Shown here: positions 28,601 to 40,917 of the stretch, piece by piece | How positions within the stretch are numbered: the first letter of the stretch is position 1 | Layout of the letters: every line of letters starts with the position of its first letter | NCBI RefSeq assembly: GCF_001625215.2 | Contig: NC_030384.2 | Location: forward strand, 39,838,390-39,902,389 | Direction: 5' to 3' | Length of the DNA stretch: 64,000 nt | From: Daucus carota subsp. sativus | Taxonomy: Eukaryota > Streptophyta > Magnoliopsida > Apiales > Apiaceae | The notes under the pieces: model-generated | Seen by the model: only the letters and a program-made list of their open reading frames with translations | Told to the model about the DNA's origin: nothing | Databases searched by the model: none | Program-made: the position numbers and the translations under genes

Positions 28601-30500
28601 AACCCCCCTTTTTATTCCTTCAAATATGGTGGACGTGGGTGCTTTGCATTTTCACCATGCAAAAAGTAATCAAAACTATTAAACCTGTGATTAATTTTTG
28701 GTTACTTCCTTAATCATCAATGTTACCTTGAAGAGTTGCTCCAGAGTCTTGGATCAGAAGGGGGTCTGGGATCTGCGAATCTGCCGGACCCTGAGCTGCC
28801 CAATGTCGAAATATCTTCTTCTCCGGATCCATCCGATTGTCCTTCAATCAAATTTAACAAAACATCGCAACGATTAACATCTTAGTTAGTGAAAGATTTA
28901 TGATAATCAGGGATGAAAAGAGAGATGTCTATACGTACCCGAAGAAGCAGCTGGTTTGTCAGTTGTTTTAACAGTCCGATACATCTGCAACATTTACACC
29001 ATTTCCATTGTGTATTAGTCAAAAAACCAAAAAAAACAAAAAAAATAGTTTTAAAAAATAATATCATTAATCACGAGGGAGAAGATGAGCTGTAATACTA
29101 CTAGTATAATTGAGAAATGATGACTTTCTTGGTTTTGTCTGATACACTAGGTACAGTACAGGACTATCATTCATTCATTCATTCATTCTTTTCTTTCTTG
29201 TTTTAATTTTCTCACTTCTACCAGTAGTACTCGTAATTAATTACACTTCTCTCTCACTTCTGAGCTGACTCTTCCAAGATCAGATGGCTTCCTACCACAA
29301 CAGTACATTTCTTTAATTCATTCACTCACTGCCTTTCATCGGCTACTGTGCCGGAGGGATAGACGGAGACCCTCCTGACATCATTTCATTAACTAATCCT
29401 ATTCTTCTTTTCACAATTCTTATTATTTAAAGATTATTACAATGCCACATATATAATTTTACCATGGATGAAAAAAATATTTACTATAGTTTTGTGTTCT
29501 TCATCGATCTATCTACCTGTAAATGGCTCTTGACATGAGCCAGTGTGAGATCTTTGACATCCATGAGCTCAAGAACAGACTTTGGAGTTGCCCCTATACA
29601 TAAACAACACAAATTCATAATTTTAGTACTCGAAATCCCGACAAAAAGAGAAAATTTATTAGGTTTTTATAAACTAGTTCGAGGAAGAATTTAACAATAT
29701 ATAGGTAAAATTGATGTATTACTTTCATGGCCACCAAGTAGCTCAACGGCATGAACAAACCGAGCATGAAGCGTGCTTGTCCATCGCATCCTTGGCGCTC
29801 TCATACTTCTTTTAGCAGGGAGCTTGGGCAGGAATCTTGATCTCATCATAGCGTGATGTGAAGGCTCGGAAACCCCAACTCCGAACTGGTTGTTAACATG
29901 GTGATGATGATGATTAATGTAATTAGATGAGAGGCCGTTATACCTAGAAGCTCCTCCGGGGATCCTGTAACCCCCGGAGAAGGATCCATTAGGGCCAGAA
30001 TTATTTAAGATTGAAGACATTTGGTCCAAGTTCGCGCTAAAATAAGGCGAGTGAGAGAGCGAGGGTGAGTTATTAGGATAAGATTGCATCGGATACAAGC
30101 ACATCTTTGGATCTAGTTTTTCTCTCGAGGGGTGATGATCTAATGGCAAGAAAGGGAATGAACGGTTTTGGTACACGGGGATTCCCTTTATCGGTCTCAA
30201 CGACGCCTCCATACTCGACGATGATGAAGAGGTTCCGTAGTTTTGGTGATGAAAAGGGCTCATTAGGTGATGTGTTCGTTCTTGGCTAATATGATTGGCT
30301 GGATGGGTGAGGGAGAGCTCGGTGGTGGTTCCGTAAGGTTGCGAAGAAGCTAGGGAATTAAGCGAGGAATCATGAATGTGATTCATGCCATTGCAATTGG
30401 GTGAAGTGTTGGGAAGACTGATGTGTAGAGAAAGATCAGGGAGTGATGAGGAGTTGGAGGTGGTTGTATTAGGTTCTATGAAAATCCCCTCCAAGGGCAT
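25697..30500 (-). CDS. KANADI transcription factor (KAN1-like)
   Basis: Six minus-strand exons, all GT/AG and in phase, give 403 residues: 30500-29723, 29593-29517, 28984-28939, 28841-28727, 26014-25912, 25789-25697. The GARP (single MYB-like) DNA-binding domain spans exons 1-3, about residues 230-290, with APRMRWTSTLHARFVHAVEL, then TPKSVLELMDVKDLTLAHVK and SHLQMYRTVKTTDK. The N-terminus MPLEGIF...LPDLSLHISLP matches the KAN1 start and holds an EAR-like repressor motif (residues 22-29). KANADI proteins are nuclear repressors that set abaxial identity in leaves and other lateral organs and oppose HD-ZIPIII and auxin genes. The start at 30500 is preferred over the upstream ATG at 30551 because it aligns with KAN1. 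The C-terminus ends NPSLEFTLGRPG, lacking the Asp-Trp or Asn-Trp I expect after GRP. Intron 4 (2.7 kb) holds a Tourist MITE and a 55-bp tandem duplication. Confidence 0.93.
26394..26503. repeat. 55-bp tandem duplication in KANADI intron 4
   Basis: Two adjacent copies begin CTTGTTGCATCAA and share CTTGTCTACGAGACTGAGAT and AACTAGTTAGA. They differ at only about four positions, so the duplication is recent. It lies within intron 4 of the KANADI gene and has no coding role. Confidence 0.85.
27014..27375. mobile_element. Tourist-like MITE in KANADI intron 4
   Basis: GAGCATCTCCAATAGTCTC at the left pairs with GAGACTATTGGAGATGCTC at the right, a perfect 19-bp inverted terminus. TTA flanks both sides (27011-27013, 27376-27378). 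This is a PIF/Harbinger-type element of 362 bp, related in end sequence to the one at 7251. The long intact termini suggest a recent insertion. Confidence 0.85.
29168..29188. repeat. (ATTC)n microsatellite
   Basis: Five tandem ATTC/CATT units in KANADI intron 2; likely length-polymorphic. Confidence 0.85.
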
Positions 30501-30991
30501 CTTTTTTTTAAACAAACAAAAACTTGGCTTCTCTTTTCTCTGAATAAGCAAATCTAAGACTGCTAATTAAGTAATATAAATATATAGATGTGGGATCTCT
30601 CTCTTTCTTTCTTTCACTCCACACACAAACACACAGATAGAGCCTTGGGAGAGATGAGTAAAAGGTAAAACAAGAACTCAAGGCAGGAGCTTCTGATTGA
30701 ACTAACAAAAAAGAAAAAAAAAAAAAAGGAGAGGAGTGATTTGGTTATATGTGAGTGATTGTTTGTTGATCTGCAGAATATTAGTGTAAAAAGTGGAGGG
30801 ATAACATATCTGTGGATTATATTTAATGAGAAGCCAAGAAATGGATGAAAGTAAAGAAAGAGAGAAGGCTGAGGAATTTCCAGAAAGGCATGGAAAGGAA
30901 AATAAGGGAGGGATGAAAGGCAGTCATGTTAAGTTCCTCGAGAGTATATATTTGAAAATGACACTAGCTAGCTAGAGAAGAACAAGGTCGG

Positions 30992-31035
30992 CCTCTCTCT
31001 CTCTCTCAATCTCTCTCGCCCTATCTCTCTCTCTC
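30992..31035. repeat. CT-rich microsatellite upstream of KANADI
   Basis: CT dinucleotide runs broken by short interruptions, about 500 bp upstream of the KANADI start codon. GA/CT tracts of this type occur in many plant promoters and leaders and can bind BPC/GAGA factors. That role is inferred, not shown. Confidence 0.7.
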
Positions 31036-34000
31036 GTTAGTCAAAACACGCAAAGCACAAAAACATAAACACAACACATTGGAATTACTTTGTAAAGTAG
31101 AAAAGCTGAACTATAAACAATCAAAAATACTTCCCCGCAGAGGACGGGTCTCATTTATATAACATACTTACATACATATCTTTTTATTGTATCACTCTTT
31201 CTCTCTAGAGTGAAAGATACCACTCCCACGCCCTTGTGATTATGTGATTCTTTTTCCCCCACTCTCCTCGCTCCTCTTTCTCTCTCCTCTACTGATACAG
31301 ATACAGTTGTAGTTGTACTATTACACAGTCGATAAAGCACATTGATTAAATTCTATTTTTAAAGCTACAATATTCACTCTGAGGTACATGTATAAGAGTA
31401 TAGAATTTTGTATCATTCATTCGGTTTTATTACAAAACCTCAAAATACATTCCACATTATTTCTCATTACATTTGCCGGGACCTACCGGTCCAGTCCAAA
31501 GGCCTATCTGCCTCGTAGTTGCTTATAATTAACACTTAATTGTACGTACGTAGCATATATAATAAAATAATCGTATTATAACAGTACTTGACATTGAAGA
31601 AGAGGCATTGACTTGAGGAGAGAGAGACAGTAAAGCCTAAAGGTGTGTTTGTTTGCTAGCAAATAGGCATAGGTAGAGTAGTAGAGTAATATGTTATGAT
31701 TAAGAAATAATTAAAAAGGAGTAGAAGTAAAACCTTCTAATTCCCTTTCATACTCCCAAATATTCCCTCCTAATCTTTCAACAACTTTGTCTGGCATCTT
31801 GGGTTTTATTATGTCTTCTATCACATGACCCTCCACCCAAATAAACCCTCATTTACTCCACCGAGTTAGGGTTTCAAAACCCTAGGCTGGATCAGTGGCC
31901 ATTTATTCATTTTTTATATTGGGATCTTTCCTCAAATATATGTTTACTTCTCCAGCTCTTTTAATGCTTGCTTCTGGAGTTTCTAAATTATGCTCACTAC
32001 CACAGTTTTAATTAATGGTACACCGAATGACGCGAGTAGCCCACATTTGGTGGTTGGCTGGGCCATTTAATGCATTTGTTTCGATATATATCTAGATAGA
32101 TGCTCCCAGTGTCCCGGTTTTCAAACACTCACCTCTTTCTACATGCATCTTTATACATTGAACAAGTGCGATATATAAATTTCTACCTATTTGGAACTAG
32201 CAAACACGCTGGACCTACTTGAACTTTGTTTACAGAAACAAATGTGCGTGTGGAAGCTTAGAGCCTGGAGGAGGTAAGTAATTGTAACATAACTCACTGT
32301 TCATGGAGTAGGAGGAATGAGGATTGTTTTTTTCTTACTTGAATTCGTGTGTTTAATTAATATACAGGATATTCTCAACTAATTAAATGCAGGTACAAAA
32401 TATTATATATATAGCATGATTGTACACATATCAACGTTCTTGATCCTAATAATTCAAATTGGATTTTCGAGATTAAGGAGATGACACAAAATCGCAAACA
32501 CATCCTTGATCAGCGAGGGGTTGATTTTGCTAAAAGTCTTACATTTTATATGTTATGTTTACCGTAAAAGTGCGAGGGTAAATCGGTGGATTGTTTTAGA
32601 TTGTATGGATTGTAAATATGATTTTTATCGGCTGTGGATTAATTATTTTCATTTTATGAAATTTATGTGTATATTGGTGGAATTATAGATTGGTCATTCT
32701 ATCAATTTATTGGGAATTATAAATTTATGGATTTTTTTTTTAGTTTATGCATATATGAATTTTATTAGATGTTAGTTTGTGATTTGAATTTTAGTTGATG
32801 ATGTATGTTGTTTTGTGATTGAAAACTTGGACTATAATGAAAACTTTGAAAAATCTAAACACAAAAATGATCGCTTCACAAAAGTAACGATCGAATTGGA
32901 ACATAAAAAAATCTAGAACAACAATCACATTCATCAAACTTCTGTCAAAGTTATTGTTCGTTTTCATTTTATAGGAAAAAAGAACGATGTGGATAATAAC
33001 AACCACTTATTACGACCCATAATCGGAAGCGATCGTTATATATCTCCCTGACATCTTAGCCAATTTTTTTCAACGAATCTGGATCATCGGCTTAATAACA
33101 ACAACCACGTATTATGATCGGGACTATAACGATCACCTTCCGATCACAAAACTGGTCATTATTCATCCACATGATACCAATTCATTTTTTTCAAACATAA
33201 TAGCACCTTCTTGACCATCAGTTATACGTATCGATCATTGATGACCTAATATCGACCGAGTTAAGCGTTCAATCGTTATTATATTCGATATATTAACCGT
33301 TACTTTTTTTACGGGAAATGTAATGTGAGATCGATGATTAAGCGATTAAGAACTAGTTTGCTATTATGGTTGCATATATCAATAACAGTTTTATGCTGAA
33401 AAGCGAGTTGAAAATTGTTTGATAAATCTGAAAATATTTTTTAGCAATCATTTTTGGTTTAAAATTTGCTTTTACAAAATGCAAATCTCACATTTTTTGA
33501 AAAAACCCGACTTTCAACTTTTATATATCAACACTTTTGCTAGTAAAAGTAGTACAAACATCACTCTTAAACAGTTCCCACATAATTCAGAGATTAAAGC
33601 GGATGACGCAACACTAAAAAAAAGCGGCTATATTCGATCGAAAATTTCGACCGGCAGCTATTTTCAACCATAAACGATAGGGGTGGTCATCAAACCGCAC
33701 CAACTGCATAACCGCCTGCACCGCTCCGCACCACACCGCAAAATGTGGTTTTTATTTTTCGTAGTATCGTTGCGGGTTGAAATTTTATTTAATCGCACGG
33801 TGTAGTGCGGGCTGAGGCTTGACATTATAAATTATGCAAGTGCGGTTCAAATCGCACCGTACCGCTATTTTCTAATATATAAAAAATTATTACATATAAT
33901 TACAAATATTTATATTATATAGCTATATTATTTATTGTGATATAATCTCTTATGTGTGTGTTCGAGTTACTCAACTAAATTTTAATAATTTTATAATATA

Positions 34001-34215
34001 AATTAAAGGTAGACGACAAATTAAAGCTAGGTAGATTGGTTTTTTTGTATTATAATGAGTTATAGCCATCTGATCTCATATATCAAATAGATCAGAACAT
34101 TAGGTTTATATAAAATCATGCATATAATATTTGTTATTTTAATATTTAAGATATTTTGAAAGATTCAGAGTTTGAATTCCTCCAATACTATATTAAAATT
34201 ATTATAAATATAGAT
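31036..34215. other. Intergenic DNA, no gene seen
   Basis: The part nearest 31 kb is the distal KANADI promoter. The segment 32.8-33.3 kb has unusual repeated words (CGATCG, AACGATC, TTATGATCG) but no conserved frame. At 33677 a TAGGGGTGGTCATCAAACCGC end resembles a hAT-type repeat whose interior is rich in ACCGCACC/GCGGTT. I could not find its right end. Confidence 0.4.
33677..33880. mobile_element. Partial hAT-like repeat (ACCGCACC family)
   Basis: Starts TAGGGGTGGTCATC and continues with ACCGCACCAACTGC, CCGCTCCGCACCACACCGC and a complementary GTGCGGTTCAAATCGCACCG near 33840. This matches the style of plant hAT-like repeats with TAGGGGTG ends. The right terminus is not visible, so it is truncated or degenerate. 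Confidence 0.4.
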
Positions 34216-34219
34216 AAAG

Positions 34220-34220
34220 A

Positions 34221-34277
<57 letters not shown>
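34220..34277. repeat. (ATT)n microsatellite
   Basis: About 19 uninterrupted ATT units, the longest simple repeat in the window and probably highly variable. Confidence 0.95.
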
Positions 34278-34278
<1 letters not shown>

Positions 34279-35154
34279 TTAACAATTAAAATAAACCAAT
34301 AAATAGCACGGCTTAGAGGCACAATATTACTTATTATGTAATATCTAAAATAGATATCAATTTTAAGTTCTAATTAAAATTGAAATTCTAATGTGATGTA
34401 AAGCTTTTGTCCCACGGGCCACCAGCATTATTGTGATGTGTAGTTACAGTCGTGACTTAGAGCTTTCATGTACATATCGACCTATAAGTTGTTGGTGTTG
34501 ATTAATAATCTAGAAGGGTGGCATGCATTTACCCTTAAGCTAGACCACTCATTCAGATTTGTCATCAATTGGAGATTAAAGGAAACAGACATCCGCGACA
34601 TTCATTTTATATTCTCTAAGGTGACAATGTCTGATCGAAATACATTCTTGGTTTGTAGAAAAGCATATGCGAAATATAAATAAAGCATACACATAAATTA
34701 CCAATGTCATTATGGTCCCATTTACTGATTTCCTAAATGATATGCTATTCACAGAGGACCTACCAAATTCTTATGGATTGATTTTGATAGCGAGATGACA
34801 AGGAGATGTCAATGGCTTCATCTAATGGACAATAATGTAATAGTTTTACAAAGAAACAAAGTGATAAGGACCGTAGAATCTCTACTACCTGTACAAATTC
34901 CATTTCGTTTTAATCTAGAAGTCAAGAACAATACGGCCAAGAGATGACATCTAGGTATATGACTATGAGTCCTGCGTTCAGATTATATATATTCTGTCTA
35001 CTCGCTTATATGTGGTGTGTCTGTGTGCGTCACAAAATGGAAAATGATTTTTTTGCTCGATATCTATCAACTCTTCAATGTGCTGTGTTAGTGTGAGAGT
35101 GTGACAAGAGAACATGAAAGGCAAATGGTATAATATAAATGCAAGTGTATATAT
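34278..35154. other. Intergenic DNA with an unrecognised frame
   Basis: A plus-strand frame (about 34468-34683) reads with ordinary amino-acid composition (EGWHAFTLKLDHSFRFVINW, then SDRNTFLVCRKAYAKYK), but it is not extended by neighbouring exons and matches no family I know. It may be a decayed transposon or gene fragment. Confidence 0.25.
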
Positions 35155-35157
35155 TTA

Positions 35158-35462
35158 GGCTGTGTTTGGAATGAAATGAAAAATTAAATAGAAGTTTTTG
35201 GAGAAAAAAAAGAAGTATGAAATAATAATGACTAAATATGGATGAGTTTAAATTACTTGTGATAAAGATTTTAAGGAATCATGATGTAAAAATGGATTAG
35301 CATTCCTTCCAAAATATGTGAGTTAAATTTCTAACTAAAATAGGAGCAATGGAATGATTGAGGAATGAAAATCATAAAAAATTTCTCTGACTAACATCAT
35401 ATTGGAGTATAAACTTCATTCTATTCTTCCTCCATTTCATTCCATTCCAAGTGAACACAACC
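35158..35462. mobile_element. Tourist-like MITE (TTA duplication)
   Basis: GGCTGTGTTTGGAATGAAATG at the left pairs imperfectly with CATTCCATTCCAAGTGAACACAACC at the right; TTA flanks both sides (35155-35157, 35463-35465). 305 bp. Related in end sequence to the element at 61825-62133. Confidence 0.72.
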
Positions 35463-35505
35463 TTACGGTGTTGTAAACGGATGAATTCTTAAGAAATAAC
35501 AATTA

Positions 35506-35702
35506 TGACTTGTTTGGGAGCCTAAATTGCATTTGAAATTCTGAATTTGATCAAATAATGTGTTTGGAAATTTGGAGTTAGATTTCATTTGCTATCAACA
35601 GATTCAAATAATTATATAAATCTGAGAATTTAAAATGACAATTCAAATCCTATCATTTGAAATCCATCATTTCAAATGAAATGCATATTTTCAAACGCCC
35701 TC
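35506..35702. mobile_element. Small Tourist-like MITE (TTA duplication)
   Basis: TGACTTGTTTGGGAG at the left and CAAACGCCCTC at the right are an imperfect inverted pair. Inner arms TTGCATTTGAAAT and ATTTCAAATGAAATGCA are better preserved. TTA lies outside each end. It sits only about 40 bp from the previous MITE. Confidence 0.55.
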
Positions 35703-36458
35703 TTAGATAAATCAACAGATAGAGTGCTCTTTTAGAGTGAATAATACTTCTTGATTTTGCGTTAGTATATGATATATATAGTAACGATATGAATTAGAGT
35801 TGAATCGGAGTTAAATGTCTTTGTGCAGCTTGTATAATTATTCCAAGAGTGGGCGAGCAGCGAGCTAGTATGAAACCTTAAAGGTATCCTCTGCCATATA
35901 TCCTGGGTGTCATCAAATCAGCAACTTTCATAATCTTTACGACTTTTCCTTCAGATGATTCCGTGTGCACCATTTTCATTTCGACACTACTCTTGTAGTG
36001 GATCCTTTTTAATAACCAATATTTCCGCATGAACTTTAATAATTTCTACTTTTTCCTCTCTCTTTTTTAAATTTTAAAATTTATTATTTCATTTGGCAAA
36101 GCAACGGAGCTTTTCCTTGTTCATCGCAGAATGCAAGTTCCACATGCATGACGGCACGTAATTCCGTTGCTCCATAAAATTCTGGATTTTGTTAACAATT
36201 AAAAAAGTAGAATATGACTATTATCACTAGATATAAGAAACGAAACCATTCTCAGCAGACTCTGAACACTGTATAAGTTGAATGAATTAGTCCATAATCA
36301 TGATAATCAAAAATATAAATATATATTTATATGATAAGTAATTTTATGTATTGACATACTAATATAGGTACTGAAAAAAGATGAATTAAACTTTAGAAGA
36401 GATTTAGATATAGAATATTATAAACTATAATATGGACAAGAAAATTATATAGGAGGAG

Positions 36459-37083
36459 GCTATTGGTTAAAACCGAACCGAGAAAAACCGAACCGAATAA
36501 TTATTTATATAATTAAATAAATAGATAATATATGTATATAATTTATATGAATTTTAAAATAAATTGAAATGAATATTCAAGAATCACAAGTAAATGAGGG
36601 TCGGGGCATATATGATTCCAAGATGATGGCTCTCGGGTTGCAATTTGTTTGAATTACAAGGTCTTAACAATGAAACAATTCAAGTTTCTGCCTCATGCGA
36701 CGAATAATAGTTGATTTAGCATCCGAAGTCATATTTATTTTTGCTCCTGGTGTTTCTAATCTAAATGAGAGTTCCCACAAAGTTATGTGATCATCTGCAA
36801 TTTTCTTCTTCATGTCTGTTAGTAAGTAAGCCAGTGCACAGTGATTATTACGTCTATATGGCGCGCGTCAATTGGTCTTCTTCGTATATTATTTTTAATT
36901 TATAAATTTGTCGGTTTTATAACCGAAACCGAACCGATTATAACCGAACCGGGGGTTTTTAAACCGAAACCGAATCCGAATCCGAACCGGCGGTTGCGGT
37001 TTTCGATTTTAAAAACCGAAGATATATGGTTCCGGTTCCGGTTTTATGCCGGAACCGAGCTGAACCGAACCACGCTCACCCCT
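36459..37083. mobile_element. hAT-like repeat rich in AACCGAACCG
   Basis: Inner ends GGTTAAAACCGAACCG and GAACCGAACCACGCTCACCCCT resemble the plant hAT-like repeats with an AGGGGTGAGC terminus. AGGAGGAG is found directly outside both chosen ends (36451-36458 and 37084-37091) and could be an 8-bp target duplication. The left copy could equally be a mutated terminus, so the exact left limit is uncertain. No transposase is present. Confidence 0.55.
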
Positions 37084-37921
37084 AGGAGGAGCGGTGCTTA
37101 AATTAGGTTCTTCTAGAGATATTGTATAAAAAAAGACGTTGTGACCGACTGATTACAGTATTAATTATAAGATGACATTTCACTTCAATACTGATCATAC
37201 GGCTTGCTGAAGTCCTGACAAATTCAAGATGTCTGTCCTAGTCGAGATTAATTAAGTGGACATGCTGTTGCGTTGGAATTTTTCTATAAATTCTTTATGT
37301 TTCATTTAGTGTAACAAATATTGAAAGTTTTTAAAAAATATATTAAGTTAATTTTTTATCTGATAATTAACTATTGTTTTATACTAAAGTTATATAAATA
37401 TAAAGTAATAATGTATCAAGTTGTTAAGTACTAAAGAGAAATTGGCATAACGAGCTTAATTAAGCTGAAATTGAGTCCCTGCAATTACAAATATAGAATC
37501 AACCTGTGGTGCATTATTACTTGTAATCCAGACCAACTAGTAGTGATTAATTAAACTGAAGTTGAAGTGTATAAATGCTAAATCTGAAAGAATATATCGG
37601 AGAATGAAAATCTGCGGTGATTCTGCGTGTCCATGTTTTGGACTCTATATTCTAATTACAATTTAGAATACGTTTCGTGTATAATACTGGAGTATGTCTG
37701 CAACATTCTCGAGGGGACCACTCATCAAATATGGTCTCACCAGCTGTTCCCCTCCATCAAGTCTTCCTTTTTATTTTAGCTTTTTGTTTTGACCCTACTT
37801 GTTTCCTGTTTTCTTCTTTCACACAATACACACACATGTCTGTGTCCCTCGCATATCATATATATCCCTTCCCCTTCAAATTTACAAAAGCACGAGGGAC
37901 ATCATCGTCTCTTTTGTAAAA
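37084..37921. other. Intergenic DNA, no gene seen
   Basis: AT-rich and without coding signal or clear repeats. It abuts the Helitron-like terminus at 37922. Confidence 0.45.
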
Positions 37922-37950
37922 CTAGTTGAGAAGCCGCGCGTTGCGGCGGT
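37922..37950 (-). mobile_element. Helitron-like 3' terminus (CTAG end)
   Basis: Read on the minus strand, CCGCCGCAACGCGCGGC is followed by TTCTCAA and CTAG, then T. That is a GC-rich hairpin about 10 bp before a CTRR end with T as the flanking base, as required for Helitron 3' ends inserted between A and T. The partner 5' end is not identified. Confidence 0.55.
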
Positions 37951-38643
37951 TTATAAAAATTATATTTATAATTTAATATTAATATTTGTAGAATGTAATA
38001 ATTTTGTAGATGTCTATAAAAAATATATTAATGATTAAAAATTAATAATTGTAGGATAAAATAAATTTTATATTATAAAAATCTTGATGTAATACTAATA
38101 CTAATATATAAAATTGCAAAATTGGATACAATTCATGGTGAAAAAAATGAAAATAAATTTTTACACGTAATTAACAATTTAAAGCACCACGAATCTTAAT
38201 TTTATTTGTGTTTTTTTTAAAGGTAATCATGTTCTTACATTGTCACATTCCTCCAATTTTTTTGGATTGATTGTGCACAAAAACATCTAACCCAGACATG
38301 TGAGATAACGGTCTATAACTACTCTTACTTGTAACAATCCAATCATATTGTAGGAATAGTTTTCACTTAAAAGTTGCTTGAACGGAGCAAACAGATAGTG
38401 CATGAATAATATTTTTCTGTGCACAAAATAAATCATATAAAAATTAACAACAACAAACATGTCTCGATAACAAAACAAATATTATAAAAGAATAACCAAC
38501 AAACATACATCACTAATACTTAATTTATTGATATCAACCATCAATATCATGTCAAGACCATATTTTTCTCTCGTGTTTGGATTTGTCGACTCCCGCATAG
38601 CGATCTATAACTACCTTTGCTTGCAACAACTTTTATTTTTTAA

Positions 38644-38672
38644 TTAGTATTTATGCCCGCTACGCAAGGGCT
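38644..38672 (-). mobile_element. Helitron-like 3' terminus (CTAA end)
   Basis: On the minus strand GCCCTTGCGTAGCGGGC (stem GCCC/GGGC) is followed by ATAAATA and CTAA, then T. This has the hairpin-plus-CTRR structure of a Helitron tail and is the closest intact tail downstream (in transcription sense) of the captured gene fragments at 39.9-42.95 kb. A degenerate copy of the same tail (minus-strand CCCTTGCGTAACGGCCATAAATA) lies near 38844-38866, indicating repeated insertion or a multi-tailed element. Confidence 0.6.
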
Positions 38673-39945
38673 TTGAAAAATCAATTTTTTTTATATTATA
38701 ATTTCATAGAATCAATTTTTTGAATTTCTTTTCGCACCCATTTTGTGTTTTCGTAAAAGCAATTAAATTTATAATCTAAGCTAAATTTTCTCATTCGATT
38801 CATTGCAATTAGTCCGACTACTTCTCATTGATATAAAGATATTTATGGCCGTTACGCAAGGGTTATGAAAATGACATTTTTATTTTATATTATAATATAA
38901 TAAAATAATATTTTCATAATTTTGTGTATCCATTTTTTATTTTCCTAAATCAATTAAATTTCTAATTTAAAGTTATTTTTCTAATTTGATTTTAATAAAT
39001 GTAATTCTTTGAATGTGATGTTTTTAAAGCATTCAAATTAGTCCGATTACTTCTTCTCATTTATAAAAATATAAAAAATCTATGTTCAATAGTTGGAATT
39101 AGGAAGTCGAGCTTCAATGGGTTAATAAATATCAGACCGAATTCTTTATAGTTGATTTATTGTTTGTAATTTTGTTTAATTCATGAATAATAAATGTATC
39201 ACCGAAACAATATTAGAAAATATTTTAAAAATGATCCAACATTTGTGTTTGATTTAGTTTTAGTATCCTGTGTTTTGAAAAGCAATATTTTAAGAAAACG
39301 TTAATGCCTTATATATTAATTCCTTGGTATGCATGGACGTTAATTTTCGGTATTTCTCATCCTGTAATATTTAATAATTTTTTAAATTTTTAATAAATAA
39401 GATTCAGTTCTGATAAGTTTTATTTATACTTCGGTTTAGTTTATATATTAAGTTTCCTCTTGTAATTGTTGCTTTTTGTTCAGTGATTTCACTGAATTTT
39501 TCAAAACTTTGAGAATTAGATTTCAAAAAATTATCTTAAAAGTTTAGAATTAAAGGATAGGAAGTTTTATTTTTTTTTAGATAAAGAAAATCAATACTTA
39601 TGAGTTGAACCCTTTATTCAAGATTTTAATTTTGTGGGAGAGATGTTGCTTTTTAATACATCGGAGAATTCAAATTATGTCGTGATTTTGCTCGAATCGA
39701 TTACTGTCATTATTATTCGAGAATTGGTTACATTATCTTTTCTGTATACTATCATCTTTTTAGATTTTTTTTTATCTTTTTAATTAAGTTACTCGTCAGT
39801 CGATTAAGGTATGATTGTATTGTATGATAAGTTTTTAGTATTTGGAACATAAATTCTTAAAAATAATGATATTTTAAAGACTTGTATAAATATGAATAAT
39901 CTATATCAAATACTTTGTTAGAAAAAAAACACAAAAATAATACAT

Positions 39946-40917
39946 TCAAGCTATGGCTTCAGCATATGAAGCAAACACCTTCTCCACATGGATGGCATCT
40001 CCCACTTTGAGTATCATCCCTCCAAATTCATCAAATGAGTCCTTATTGCAGACCAGACCTTGTCCGAAGTAGACCTGAAGAAAATTATTTCACAATTCAT
40101 ATTCGCAAGAAGATTTAATGTAAAGGAAGGAAATGAGTGGTTCCAGAGCTTAACCTTTCCATAGTGCCTCGTACTCAGTTGCAAGATTTTATCAGATTGA
40201 AACTTCATCAGTGTTTCATTCGGCTCTAGCCAGGTATTCCATTCTCTTGGTTAACTAAGGGTACCTGAAAAGTATAATAAAGTCCACAAAAATTAAATGA
40301 AACTCTGCAGTAAGAATGTGTCAAATGAAATAATATTAAACAAAGGAAAAAAAAGAATCAATAATCAAGCTTAACGTTAATAAGGATGCTAAACTTGCAC
40401 AAACAATTTGTTAGATGGACAGAGCATTTAAGGTAAAGTTTAACCTTGCATCAAGGGCATAACTGAATGCTTATGAAAGTTATATAGTTGAGGTCCTCAG
40501 CAAATGGTTCACACTTCACACCCATCAATAAATATGTTGTAACATTCAAGTGTTTTTTATACTATAGATCACAGCTTATATATGAGACAAAAAGTCCAAA
40601 AGATAATAAACCAATATTAAGAAATCAGATTAGGATATACATAGCCCTGAAACAAAGTTAGACCTGGGGCGGAAATGATTAACAGGTAAAGGCTCCTCCA
40701 GCTGGCTATTAAGTTCATCTAAAGATCCCTGCATATGATACATACACATATTAGGCACCAGTTCTGCATTTATATACAAAGATTATCTAAATCATAAATG
40801 TTTAAATAACCTGGGAAAGCATTAGAAACTGATACTGGTCGGTAAACACAAGATTGTATTCGGTTGTAGGAGCATAATCCGGGAGAGGCCTGGAGTCAGA
40901 CTTTGTATGAGCAAAAA
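39946..40917 (-). pseudogene. Captured MARC/MOSC-domain gene fragment
   Basis: Four minus-strand exons encode the C-terminal half of a MOSC-domain (mitochondrial amidoxime-reducing-component type, molybdenum-cofactor) protein: about 40917-40811 (DYAPTTEYNLVFTDQYQFLM), 40728-40664 (GSLDELNSQLEEPLPVNHFRP), 40225-40155 (EPNETLMKFQSDKIL) and 40074-39946 (VYFGQGLVCNKDSF, ending in a stop). Splice sites are intact. The N-terminal beta-barrel, and the exon expected between the second and third pieces (the cofactor-site cysteine region CSRCKVPT of the family), are not found here. The piece is therefore incomplete and cannot make a working enzyme. It lies in the same orientation as three fragments of other genes. 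Confidence 0.75.

Noticed and set aside
32791..33006. 71-codon minus-strand hydrophobic frame
   Set aside because: It is AT-driven and gives Ile/Val/Phe runs. No conserved motif is present.
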